This document shows positions 8,609 through 17,894 of a stretch of 32,672 nucleotides of DNA, piece after piece (the stretch's first letter is position 1; each line of letters starts with the position of its first letter). Source of the stretch: Tannerella sp. (GTDB lineage Bacteria > Bacteroidota > Bacteroidia > Bacteroidales > Tannerellaceae); contig JAIRZY010000036.1 of assembly GCA_031266995.1 (NCBI GenBank), forward strand, positions 1 to 32,672, read 5' to 3'. A program made the translations under genes and the position numbers. The notes under the pieces are model-generated. The model did no database searches and was not told where the DNA came from. It worked only from the letters and a program-made list of their open reading frames with translations.

Positions 8609-9751
8609 TCATTCCCGCCTGATTCTGATCTGTATCGCGTGCTCGACCGGCTGTTCGCCGATCAGCACGAGGTAACCGCCGCCGCCGGCACCCGACAGTT
8701 TCCAGCCCAGAACTTTCGACTGATACGGTCTCAGAGCGGCCTGCACTTCTTCGGGCGCCATGTTTGGGAACATGCTTATCTGCGCTTTATAGCTTTCGGC
8801 TGTCGCCCGGCCCCATGCTTCCGCGTCGTGGCTCAGCAGCGCCTCCCAGCTCCTGTCGGCGGCCATGCTCAGCGCTTTTGCTTTCTCTGCGGTTATGTCG
8901 GTGCGTGCGAGCACGTTGTAGTTCTTCTTTCGCGGATAGAGCGGAATCAGCCATACGCGCTGTTCGATCCAGGTCAGCAGCTCGCCGTCGAGCCGGGATA
9001 TGATTTTTTCCGGCCAGTACCCGTTGTTGTAATAAAAGTAATTCAGTCCGGGCATTACGATTCCGAGCGAATCCTGCGAACCGCTCACATACTCCGTGCC
9101 CGGGGGATTCTCGTAGCAAAACAGCGTCCGGGCATACTTTTCCCTGTCGCCTCCTTCCGGAATATTCGTCTGCCACAGCTCAATCGCTTTTTTCCTCGAA
9201 CTTGTAGACATGCCGCTGCGGTCGTTGAACTCATAGTCCGGCTCTATGCAGACGGTTATCACCGCGCCGGGATACAGCCTGTTCACAAAGGGCTGATCCA
9301 GCCAGCCGCCTGCCAGGTCGATGCGAAACGGTATCAGACATTCCTCCCGCAGCGCGGTGGTCGAACGCGCCGGCAGGCCTGCGTGAGGTATCCGCCGGCT
9401 CACGATGTACTCGATGCCAAGCGCTTCGCAGAAACGCTCCTTGACGGGCGAATGGCCGTCGCTGTTTACGAAAAAAATGTCGGGCTTGAGTCTTTTCACC
9501 TCTTCCTCAAAGTCCAGGATGCCGCTGCCACTGTTTATCCATGCGTCTTTCACCACTTTCAGCGCTTTTACCATATACAGGCGTTCCGCATCGGTGTTGA
9601 CCGTTTTGCGCGCTTTCAGTTCGCCGACGGTCGCGTCCGAACCGATGCCGACATACAGGTCGCCGTGCTGCGACGCTTCCTCGAAGAACGCTACGTGGCC
9701 GCTGTGCAGCATATCATAGCATCCGCTTACAAAAACTTTTTTCATACTCAT
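8609..9751 (-). CDS. fusion: cytidylyltransferase-like nucleotidyltransferase + GHMP-kinase-like domain
   Basis: N-terminal MKKVFVSGCYDMLHSGHVAFFEEA (HxGH nucleotidyltransferase motif). C-terminal RIDLAGGWLDQP (GHMP motif 1 as in fucokinase/heptose kinase types) and LSGAGGGGYLVLI (GHMP motif 3). Confidence 0.8.
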   Translation of the reverse strand: MSMKKVFVSGCYDMLHSGHVAFFEEASQHGDLYVGIGSDATVGELKARKTVNTDAERLYMVKALKVVKDAWINSGSGILDFEEEVKRLKPDIFFVNSDGHSPVKERFCEALGIEYIVSRRIPHAGLPARSTTALREECLIPFRIDLAGGWLDQPFVNRLYPGAVITVCIEPDYEFNDRSGMSTSSRKKAIELWQTNIPEGGDREKYARTLFCYENPPGTEYVSGSQDSLGIVMPGLNYFYYNNGYWPEKIISRLDGELLTWIEQRVWLIPLYPRKKNYNVLARTDITAEKAKALSMAADRSWEALLSHDAEAWGRATAESYKAQISMFPNMAPEEVQAALRPYQSKVLGWKLSGAGGGGYLVLIGEQPVEHAIQIRIRRE

Positions 9752-9780
9752 TCGACAGTGTTATGTTGTTAATCAGACTG

Positions 9781-9812
9781 CAAAATTACACGATTTTATC
9801 CGGACAGGCAAA
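9781..9812 (-). promoter_or_regulatory. Bacteroidetes primary-sigma promoter (TTTG-N20-TAATTTTG)
   Basis: On the reverse strand TTTG at 9812-9809, 20-bp spacer, TAATTTTG at 9788-9781, ~30 bp upstream of the fusion gene ATG. Confidence 0.7.
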
Positions 9813-9944
9813 TGCGCGGATATTTTGCGCATCGACACCTTCCGATGCGTACGGATTGATTCCGGCGAAAGATCGTCATCCCTTTCCCGGCAGCCGTTTC
9901 GATATTTTTTTTTACATTTGCATCCGAATAATACTGATGTGTTT

Positions 9945-12419
9945 ATGCAGACAAATCAACAGCTTGAACTTGCGGAAAAATACGTACAGCATACCGGCCG
10001 GCACATTTTCCTCACGGGAAAGGCGGGGACGGGAAAGACGACTTTCCTGCATCGCCTGCGCGAGGCGTCGCCGAAGCGGATGATCGTCGTCGCGCCGACC
10101 GGCGTGGCGGCCATCAATGCCCGCGGCGTGACGATTCATTCCTTCTTCCAGCTTCCGCCCGGCCCGCAGTTTGGCATCGAACAGGCAAACCCGGCACGGG
10201 CACGCTTCAACAAAGAAAAAATCAATATCATACGCAGCCTCGACCTGCTGGTCATCGACGAAATCAGCATGGTACGCGCCGACCTGCTCGACGCCGTCGA
10301 CGCCGTCCTGCGCCGTTTCCGCTCGCAGGGCAAGCCTTTCGGCGGCGTACAGTTGCTGATGATCGGCGACCTGCAGCAGCTCTCGCCGATCGTCAAGGAC
10401 GACGAACGCGCGATGCTGCTCGAACGCTACGACACGCCCTACTTCTTCAGCAGCAGGGCGCTGCGCGAGACGTCGTTTGTCAGCATCGAACTCACGCACG
10501 TCTTTCGCCAGCAGGACGACCGCTTCATCTCGATTCTCAACAAGGTGCGCGACAACCGCCTCGACCGCGACGCGCTGAACGCGCTGAACGAGCGCTACAT
10601 ACCCGACTTCCGCCCCGACGGCGAAGAGGGCTGCATCACCCTCTGCACCCACAACGCGCAGGCGCAGCGCCTCAACGAGAGCCATCTGAACGCCCTCGCC
10701 GGCAGGGCATACCGCTTCACGGCGCAGGTCTCGGGGACGTTTCCCGAATACTCCTATCCGGTCGATTTCGAGCTGGTGGTGAAGGACGGCGCGCAGGTGA
10801 TGTTTGTCAAGAACGACACTTCGCCCGAAAAGCGCTTCTACAACGGCAAGGTGGGGCGAATCACGTATGTCGACGACGACGAAATCCGCGTGCACTGCCC
10901 CGGCGATGCGGACGAAATCGCCGTCGAGCCGCTGCGCTGGGACAACGTGAAATACAGCCTCGACGACGCGACGAACGAAATACGCGAAGTCGTCGAAGGC
11001 AGCTTCGTCCACCTCCCGCTCAAGCTGGCATGGGCCATCACTATTCATAAAAGCCAGGGACTGACGTTCGAACGCGCCGTGATCGACGCCGAAGCCTCCT
11101 TTGCGCACGGGCAGGTATACGTCGCCCTCAGCCGCTGCAAGACGCTCGAGGGGATGGTGCTCAGCTCGCCCATCCGCACGGAAAGCATCATCCACGACCG
11201 CACGGTCAGCAGCTTCACGCAGCAGATCGAACAGAACCAGCCCGACGAGCAGCAGTTTCAGGCCGCGCATCTGGCCTATCAGCACGAGCAGATTGCCGAC
11301 CTGTTCCGCTTCGACGCCTTCCGCTCACGCATTTCGTATGTCAATAAGATTATGAACGAAAACCGCGGCAGCATCCCCGCGCAGACGCTCGAGCTGTTCG
11401 ACCGCATGATGCCGCCCGTTCAGGACGACATCGTCGAGACGGGCAACCGCTTCCGCCAGCAGGTAGACCGCCTGCTGGCGCAGCAGCCCGACGTGGCGCA
11501 AAACGCCGCCCTGCAGGAACGCATCGCCCAGGCTGCCAGATATTTTTCCGAAAAAACGGAAACGCTCATCCTCGCGCCCCTTGCCAGGGCCGACCTCGAC
11601 GTAGACAACAAGGCGGTGAAAAAACAGCTTCGCGACGCCGCTGCCCGGCTCAGCGGCGAGGCGCAGGCGAAATACGGGAGCCTGTGCGCCTGCCTGACGG
11701 GCTTCGACCTGGCGGAGTTTCTCCATGCCAAAGCTCTTGCGGCGATCGAAAAGGACAGGCCGGGCGACGGCCCCAAAGCCTCGCCTGCAGACGGCGACAC
11801 GATCGAGCATCCCGTCCTGTTCGAGCGCCTCCGCGCGTGGCGCCGCGACAGGGCGGCCGAGCTGGAGCAGCCGTCATACATCGTCTTCTCGCAGAAAGCC
11901 CTCTACGAGCTGGCGCACTACCTGCCGACGGACACGAAGGCGCTGATGCAAATCAACGGCATCGGTGCGAAAAAAATCGAACGTTTCGGCGCGGACATCA
12001 TCGAAATCATCAGAGATTACTGCGACGAAAGCGGCGCGACGGGCGCGGCGGAGATTCCTTTCCAGCCGTCGGCGCCTCCGGAGAAACCCGCCTCGCGCGG
12101 CGAAGACACACGCCGCGTCAGCCTCGACCTCTTCCGCGAGAAAGCGGGCAAAATCGTCGACGAGATTGCCGCCGAGCGCTCCCTGACGCGGCAGACCGTC
12201 GAAGGCCATCTGACGCATTTCATTGCCGAAGGCGAGCTGGATGCCAAAACGTTTCTCGCGGCCGACAGGCTCGAACGGATCATCGACTGCTTCCGCGAAA
12301 CGGGCGGCGAAAGCCTCTCGGCGGCAAAGACGGCGCTCGGCGACGATGTCTCATACGAAGAACTGCATATCGCACGGGCGCATCTCATGTTTCTGGAAAA
12401 CAGGGAGCGGAGGGAATAA
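9945..12419 (+). CDS. PIF1-family SF1B helicase with C-terminal HRDC and helix-turn-helix domains
   Basis: MQTNQQLELAEKYVQHTGRHIFLTGKAGTGKTTFLHRL (Walker A), VVAPTGVAAINARGVTIHSFF, VIDEISMVRADLLD, HKSQGLTFERAVID, VYVALSRCKTLEG; then HRDC-like SQKALYELAHYLPTDTKALMQINGIGAKKIERFG and an HTH-like RQTVEGHLTHFIAEGELD. Start moved to the ATG at 9945. Confidence 0.92.
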   Translation: MQTNQQLELAEKYVQHTGRHIFLTGKAGTGKTTFLHRLREASPKRMIVVAPTGVAAINARGVTIHSFFQLPPGPQFGIEQANPARARFNKEKINIIRSLDLLVIDEISMVRADLLDAVDAVLRRFRSQGKPFGGVQLLMIGDLQQLSPIVKDDERAMLLERYDTPYFFSSRALRETSFVSIELTHVFRQQDDRFISILNKVRDNRLDRDALNALNERYIPDFRPDGEEGCITLCTHNAQAQRLNESHLNALAGRAYRFTAQVSGTFPEYSYPVDFELVVKDGAQVMFVKNDTSPEKRFYNGKVGRITYVDDDEIRVHCPGDADEIAVEPLRWDNVKYSLDDATNEIREVVEGSFVHLPLKLAWAITIHKSQGLTFERAVIDAEASFAHGQVYVALSRCKTLEGMVLSSPIRTESIIHDRTVSSFTQQIEQNQPDEQQFQAAHLAYQHEQIADLFRFDAFRSRISYVNKIMNENRGSIPAQTLELFDRMMPPVQDDIVETGNRFRQQVDRLLAQQPDVAQNAALQERIAQAARYFSEKTETLILAPLARADLDVDNKAVKKQLRDAAARLSGEAQAKYGSLCACLTGFDLAEFLHAKALAAIEKDRPGDGPKASPADGDTIEHPVLFERLRAWRRDRAAELEQPSYIVFSQKALYELAHYLPTDTKALMQINGIGAKKIERFGADIIEIIRDYCDESGATGAAEIPFQPSAPPEKPASRGEDTRRVSLDLFREKAGKIVDEIAAERSLTRQTVEGHLTHFIAEGELDAKTFLAADRLERIIDCFRETGGESLSAAKTALGDDVSYEELHIARAHLMFLENRERRE

Positions 12420-12474
12420 AGATTCCATGATTCGGTTATTGTTCCCGACGGAAGGCATACGGAAGATTTTTATC

Positions 12475-12850
12475 CCCCGGATACCCGCATGTCGGGAAAT
12501 TTCGTCGCCATATCTGTAGGTATGAAATCCATATCTATAGGTATAAGTTTCATATCTATAGGTATGAAATCCATCTCTATAGAGATGAAAACCATTTGTA
12601 GACAGATGAAACTCATCTCTGCAGATATGAAACCCATCTCTGAAGAGATGAAACTTATCTCTGAAGAGATGAAATTTATCTCTATAGATATGAAACTTAT
12701 ACCTATAGATATGAATCTTATCTCTATAGATATGAAACCGCTTTTCGCACAGATTTCTTCGCCCCTGCGTGTGACGAAAAGAAACGCTCGCGTATTAAGC
12801 ATTTAATTTAAAGATAGATATTGATTTTGATGGAAATTCCGGCCAGTCCG
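12475..12850 (-). repeat. dispersed intergenic repeat element copy 2, inverted relative to copy 1 (11 x 21-bp dyad array)
   Basis: Array units exactly 21 bp from 12510 to 12740, e.g. atctctatagagatgaaaacc, atctctgaagagatgaaactt. Flanks match the reverse complement of copy 1. Confidence 0.9.
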
Positions 12851-12928
12851 GTCAAAGTTGCATCCCTTCGCACGGCCCGCGGCATGAAGGCGCGTAAAAA
12901 AAGATTTTTCAGGTGAAAATAAATACAG

Positions 12929-12936
12929 TACCTTTG
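12929..12936 (+). promoter_or_regulatory. candidate -7 element (TACCTTTG) for dsbD-like gene
   Basis: TAnnTTTG match 22 bp upstream of ATG 12958; no convincing TTTG at -33. Confidence 0.4.
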
Positions 12937-12957
12937 CCCGTCCAAACAAAAACGGTT

Positions 12958-14982
12958 ATGATGAGAAAAAGTATTATTTTCGCGGGACTGATATTCGCGT
13001 CGTGGATGGTTGCGGCGCAGATACTTACGCCCGTCAAGTGGGATATTGTGCTGGCCGGTTCGGAACCGGCGGAGGTGGACGTCCTCTTTACGGCCGTGAT
13101 CGACCGCGGCTGGCACGTCTATGACATGAATCTGCCGACGGGCGGTCCGATTTCGACGAGCATCGCATACGAACGCCTGCAGGGCGCCGAACTGATTGGC
13201 GAGCCGCAGCCGTCCGCGCCGCCTGCAACGGCGTATGACAAGTCCTTCGACATGGAACTGCGCTGGTATTCGGACAGAATCACCTTTACGCAAAAAATCC
13301 GGGTGACCGACCCGGAGCGCTTCGTCCTCGAAGGCGAGCTGGAATTTATGGCCTGCAACGACGAGATGTGTCTTCCGCCCGACAGGATTCCCTTCGCGTT
13401 CGACAAAAATGATGTGAACAAAACGCGGACGGAGGCTGCCGACGCCGCGCCGGCAGACCGCGAAACAGTGGCGATGGAATATATTTCTCTGAATAATCAT
13501 GCGGACGCGGCGGCGCAGGACGTGCTGACGGCGCAGCCCGAACTCTGGACGCCCGTCGTCGACGAGCTGCGCTCCTTCGGCGAAAACGGCATTGCGCCGA
13601 CCGGCGCATCGTGGTGGCTGATCTTTCTTGCCGGCTTTCTCGGCGGATTCATCGCGCTGCTGACGCCCTGCGTCTGGCCGATGATTCCGATGACGGTCAG
13701 TTTCTTCCTCAAACGCAACAAGCGGCGGCAGAAAGCCATCCGCGAGGCCTTCGTCTACGGCCTGTCCATCATCGTGATATACCTGGCGATGGGCCTGCTC
13801 GTCACGGCCATTTTCGGGGCGAGCGCCCTGAACGATCTTTCGACAAACGCCGTCTTCAACATCCTGTTTTTCCTGCTGCTCGTGCTGTTTGCCGTTTCGT
13901 TTTTCGGCGCCTTCGAGCTGGTGCTGCCCTCGTCGTGGACAAACAGGATGGATGCGAAAGCCGATTCCACGTCGGGCATCCTGAGTATCTTCTTCATGGC
14001 GTTCACGCTGGCGCTGGTATCGTTCTCGTGCACAGGCCCCATCATCGGCACGCTGCTGGTCGAGGCCGCCGCGGGAGGCTCGGTCGCCGGCCCTGCCGTC
14101 GGGATGGCGGGATTCGCACTCGCGCTGGCGATCCCGTTCGCTCTTTTCGCCGTCTTTCCCAACCTTCTGCAAAACATGCCCAAGTCGGGAAGCTGGCTCA
14201 ATTCGGTGAAAGTCGTTCTGGGATTCCTCGAACTCGCGCTGGCGCTGAAATTCCTGTCCGTAGCCGACCTGGCCTACGGATGGCGGATTCTGGATCGCGA
14301 GGTATTTCTGGTGCTGTGGATCATCATCTTCGCCCTGCTGGGCTGCTATCTGCTGGGCAAGATACGTTTCAGGCACGACGGCGACCTGCCGCACGTCTCC
14401 GTCACGCGCCTCTTCCTGGCAATCATCTCGTTCTCCTTTTCCGTCTACATGCTGCCCGGACTGTGGGGCGCGCCGCTGAAAGCCATCAGCGCATTTGCGC
14501 CGCCGCTGTACACGCAGGATTTCAATCTGTACGAAAAGGAAGTGCACAGCATTTTCGACAGCTACGAAGAAGGAATGGCCCACGCCAGAGAGGTGAAAAA
14601 GCCCGTGATGATCGACTTTTCGGGATTTGGCTGCGTGAACTGCCGCAAAATGGAAGCTTCCGTATGGACGGACCCGCAAGTGAAACGCCTGCTGGAAGAA
14701 CAGTACATCCTTATCACGCTGATGGTAGACGACAAGAGCAAACTGCCCGTACCGGTCACCGTCGTGGAAGGCGGTAAAAAACGGACGCTGAAAAGCATCG
14801 GCGACAAGTGGAGCTATCTGCAGCGCATGAAGTTCGGAGCGAATGCACAGCCCTTTTACATCATCCTCGACAACGAAGGCAAACCGCTTGCGCCACCTTA
14901 TGCCTACGACGAAGACGTCGCAAAATATGTCCTTTTCCTGTCGGACGGATTGAAAAACTATCAACAGCGCGATAAAAAATGA
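12958..14982 (+). CDS. dsbD: thiol:disulfide interchange protein DsbD-like (cytochrome c biogenesis transmembrane region + thioredoxin)
   Basis: N-terminal DsbD-like domain; membrane segment WWLIFLAGFLGGFIALLTPCVWPMIPMTVSFFLKR; C-terminal thioredoxin VMIDFSGFGCVNCRKMEASVWTDPQV. Confidence 0.9.
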   Translation: MMRKSIIFAGLIFASWMVAAQILTPVKWDIVLAGSEPAEVDVLFTAVIDRGWHVYDMNLPTGGPISTSIAYERLQGAELIGEPQPSAPPATAYDKSFDMELRWYSDRITFTQKIRVTDPERFVLEGELEFMACNDEMCLPPDRIPFAFDKNDVNKTRTEAADAAPADRETVAMEYISLNNHADAAAQDVLTAQPELWTPVVDELRSFGENGIAPTGASWWLIFLAGFLGGFIALLTPCVWPMIPMTVSFFLKRNKRRQKAIREAFVYGLSIIVIYLAMGLLVTAIFGASALNDLSTNAVFNILFFLLLVLFAVSFFGAFELVLPSSWTNRMDAKADSTSGILSIFFMAFTLALVSFSCTGPIIGTLLVEAAAGGSVAGPAVGMAGFALALAIPFALFAVFPNLLQNMPKSGSWLNSVKVVLGFLELALALKFLSVADLAYGWRILDREVFLVLWIIIFALLGCYLLGKIRFRHDGDLPHVSVTRLFLAIISFSFSVYMLPGLWGAPLKAISAFAPPLYTQDFNLYEKEVHSIFDSYEEGMAHAREVKKPVMIDFSGFGCVNCRKMEASVWTDPQVKRLLEEQYILITLMVDDKSKLPVPVTVVEGGKKRTLKSIGDKWSYLQRMKFGANAQPFYIILDNEGKPLAPPYAYDEDVAKYVLFLSDGLKNYQQRDKK

Positions 14983-15770
14983 GTACGAAAGAAGAACGCA
15001 TGGAAGCCTTCGGGCGGCTGCTCGACATCATGGACGAACTGCGCGAAAAATGTCCGTGGGATCGCAAGCAGACCAACGAAAGCCTGCGTGCCAACACCAT
15101 CGAAGAAACGTATGAACTGTGCGACGCCATCATGCGCGACGACCAGGACGGCATACGGAAAGAGCTGGGCGATTTGCTGCTGCACGTCGTCTTTTATGCT
15201 AAAATAGGAGAAGAAAAGCAGACGTTCGACATCAGGGACGTCTGCGAAAGCCTCTGCGAGAAACTGATCTACCGCCATCCGCACGTCTTCGGCGATGCGC
15301 AGGCCGAAAACAGCCGCAAAGTGGAGCAGTCGTGGGAACAGCTCAAGCTGAAAGAAAAAGGCGGCAACAAAACGGTGCTGGACGGAGTGCCCGTCGCGCT
15401 GCCTTCGCTCGTAAAAGCATACAGGATACAGGATAAGGCCCGCAACGTCGGTTTCGACTGGGAAGTGCGCGAGCAGGTGTGGGACAAAGTCGAGGAGGAA
15501 TTGCTCGAACTGAAAGCCGAAATCGGCCGGATGGACGCCGACGGGATAGAAGCCGAGTTTGGCGATCTGCTTTTCAGCCTGATAAACGCGGCCCGCCTGT
15601 ACAAAATCAATCCGGACAATGCGCTGGAGCGTACCAACCGGAAGTTCATACAGCGATTCAACTACCTCGAAGCGCAAACCATCCGGCAAGGTCGCTCCCT
15701 GAAGGATATGACGCTCGCCGAGATGGATGCGATCTGGAATGAAGCGAAAAAACAGGAAGAGAAGGCGTAG
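14979..15770 (+). CDS. mazG: nucleoside triphosphate pyrophosphohydrolase MazG
   Basis: LLDIMDELREKCPWDRKQTNESLRANTIEETYELCDAI...ELGDLLLHVVFYAKIG, tandem MazG domains (VEEELLELKAEI...AEFGDLLFSLINAARL). Start overlaps the dsbD stop. Confidence 0.95.
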   Translation: MSTKEERMEAFGRLLDIMDELREKCPWDRKQTNESLRANTIEETYELCDAIMRDDQDGIRKELGDLLLHVVFYAKIGEEKQTFDIRDVCESLCEKLIYRHPHVFGDAQAENSRKVEQSWEQLKLKEKGGNKTVLDGVPVALPSLVKAYRIQDKARNVGFDWEVREQVWDKVEEELLELKAEIGRMDADGIEAEFGDLLFSLINAARLYKINPDNALERTNRKFIQRFNYLEAQTIRQGRSLKDMTLAEMDAIWNEAKKQEEKA

Positions 15771-15780
15771 CTTCTGCTCT

Positions 15781-17799
15781 TTATTTCAATGTATAGCCGA
15801 CGCCGGCCGTCAGCCAGAATCCTGCCTGGGGCACATTGCCCGTATCATAGTAATGCGTGTCGTACAGGTTGTTAAGGTTGAGGTAGAAATTCCACTGCCG
15901 GTGTTCACAGTTCAGTTTCAGGTCGGCCGTCGAGAAGGCCGGATAGGGATGCTGTCCCATGTCGACGCCGTCCTCGTATTTGCGGAATGTTCCCATGCGT
16001 TTCTGCACGCGGAAATACCAGTTCGCCGATAAACCCCTGTAAATGGAATGATTCAACTGCACGGTACATTTGTCTCGCAGATAATTCAGTGAATACCGGG
16101 ATTCCAGCCCTCTGCTGTCGCACGTCTGGTTCGTGCGCGCATAGTTGAGCGCGAGAGTCGTACGCTCCAGTGAAGGCCATTTGCTGCCCGGGCGAAACGT
16201 CAGTCCCGCCTCTATACCTTGCTTGTCGAGTTCGGTCAGGTTCCACGATGCCCACTTCGCATCACCCGATTCCCGCACCCAGTCGATAATATTGCGCCCC
16301 CACATTAGGTAACCTGCTAACGAGACGCTTACAAGCTGATGATTATATTTGATACCCAAATCAATCGACTCCGAACGCTCGGATTTCAGCTTTTCGTTGG
16401 CGAGATGGGTTTCGGTCGTGTAGTAGAGGTCGGTAAAGGTTGGCATACGTGAGGATTGGCTCCACGTCGCGTACACTTTGAGGACATCGTTCGGGCGACA
16501 GGCAAGGCTGACGGACGGATAGAAATGGGCCTCCTGCTGAATCGTATTGCGGCTCATCAGCACACCGGCCGAAGCGACGAAATACTCCAGATTGGCAGTA
16601 TGTTCCAGCGATATAGACGTGTTGGTACGCTCGTCGTAATGCGTATAATGGCCGTGCGCACGCGCCATCGGCAGGCCCAGATTGCTGCTCAATATTTCTT
16701 CGCGGCGCAACTCACCTCCCAGATTCGTAATGCCTAACCGCGACTTGTATTGGAAAATCAGATTTGCGCCGTATGTATCGCCACGATGGTAGTTTCGCCC
16801 TGTGTCCGTGTCTTTTATGAGATCGAATTGGTCATAGTGCCTGTCCCAGTACAGGATGGGAATGATTTTGAATAAGTTGCCGAACGAGCCTTTCACGGTT
16901 CCCATCAGTGTGCTCAGTCGTTCGTACTGGTTTGGATAAAGGGCTGAATAAAAAGTGTTTGCTCCGTATTTTTTATCGCTGTAACCCAGTTGAACATCGA
17001 GAAAAGATTTTTCTTTCACAGTCAAACGAGTTTGCCACAGCATATTATAGATAGAATAATCACTGTTTGCCATATATCCGTCCGACTTCCGGCGGCTGAC
17101 TGACAGACTGTTGTCCGTCGACCCGATGGCAACAGTGCCACGCGCTTCCATACCGTAAAGCCCATGCATACCGGCCTCAGCCTGAGCATAGATGCGCGTA
17201 TCTGCTTCTTTTTTGGTGATAATGTTTATTCCGCCCGAAAAAGCACCCGATCCGTAAATAAGCGCGGAAGGGCCGTGTACGATTTCGATGCGTTCGATGT
17301 CGGAAAGACTGACGGGAATGTCGAAGCTATAATGTCCTGTGTGTGGATTGGTTAGATTGATACCGTTCAACAGTATGGCCGTTTGGTCGGCCGAGCCGCC
17401 GCGGATGGAAATATCGGCTTGTACGCCGTGTCCGCCGCGCTGGATGACGTCGATGTGTGCGGCGTATGTGAGAAGATCCTGGATACTTCGGACAGGCGCT
17501 TTTTCGATTTGCGCTTTTGTGATGACCGTGACCAGTTTGGCAGCTTGGCTGACAGGCATTTCCGTACGCGAAGCTGTCACGGTCACTTCTTCCAGCTTTT
17601 CTTCCAGCAACTTTTCAGGCTGCTGTTCTGCGGCAACCGTCTGCGCCGACGTCGAAGTTACATGTGCAAATGTCAGCGTGCAGCACGTTAATACTCCAAT
17701 ATTTACGATTCGGTGCATACTGTTGAAGGCACTGTAGCTTTTTCTCGAAAATCGCTTGAAACGGGAAACGCTACATTCATTTTTTCTTTTTCTTTTCAT
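15781..17799 (-). CDS. TonB-dependent outer-membrane receptor, BtuB-like (start may be the internal ATG at 17718)
   Basis: LEEVTVTASRTEMPVSQAAKLVTVITKAQIEKAPVRSIQDLLTYAAHIDVIQRGGHGVQADISIRGGSADQTAILLNGINLTNPHTGHYSFDIPVSLSDIERIEIVHGPSALIYGSGAFSGGINIIT (plug domain) and C-terminal barrel ending in GVGYTLK. Confidence 0.88.
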   Translation of the reverse strand: MKRKRKNECSVSRFKRFSRKSYSAFNSMHRIVNIGVLTCCTLTFAHVTSTSAQTVAAEQQPEKLLEEKLEEVTVTASRTEMPVSQAAKLVTVITKAQIEKAPVRSIQDLLTYAAHIDVIQRGGHGVQADISIRGGSADQTAILLNGINLTNPHTGHYSFDIPVSLSDIERIEIVHGPSALIYGSGAFSGGINIITKKEADTRIYAQAEAGMHGLYGMEARGTVAIGSTDNSLSVSRRKSDGYMANSDYSIYNMLWQTRLTVKEKSFLDVQLGYSDKKYGANTFYSALYPNQYERLSTLMGTVKGSFGNLFKIIPILYWDRHYDQFDLIKDTDTGRNYHRGDTYGANLIFQYKSRLGITNLGGELRREEILSSNLGLPMARAHGHYTHYDERTNTSISLEHTANLEYFVASAGVLMSRNTIQQEAHFYPSVSLACRPNDVLKVYATWSQSSRMPTFTDLYYTTETHLANEKLKSERSESIDLGIKYNHQLVSVSLAGYLMWGRNIIDWVRESGDAKWASWNLTELDKQGIEAGLTFRPGSKWPSLERTTLALNYARTNQTCDSRGLESRYSLNYLRDKCTVQLNHSIYRGLSANWYFRVQKRMGTFRKYEDGVDMGQHPYPAFSTADLKLNCEHRQWNFYLNLNNLYDTHYYDTGNVPQAGFWLTAGVGYTLK

Positions 17800-17894
17800 A
17801 AGGCATAAATTTTAAAATAAGACTTAAAGATATGATATATAAATAACTGTGCAATCAGTTTCTCTCTTCCGGAATTTCCGGCAAAAGATGGATG

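Noticed and set aside
12808-14964. 718-aa minus-strand ORF opposite dsbD
   Set aside because: Shadow ORF of a clear DsbD gene; composition (runs of R, H, D, Q) and absence of domain-like sequence indicate an artefact of codon bias. The same reasoning applies to 926-2020 (+), 5913-7751 (-), 9912-11285 (-), 8639-9772 (+), 26932-28695 (+) and 30331-31614 (+).
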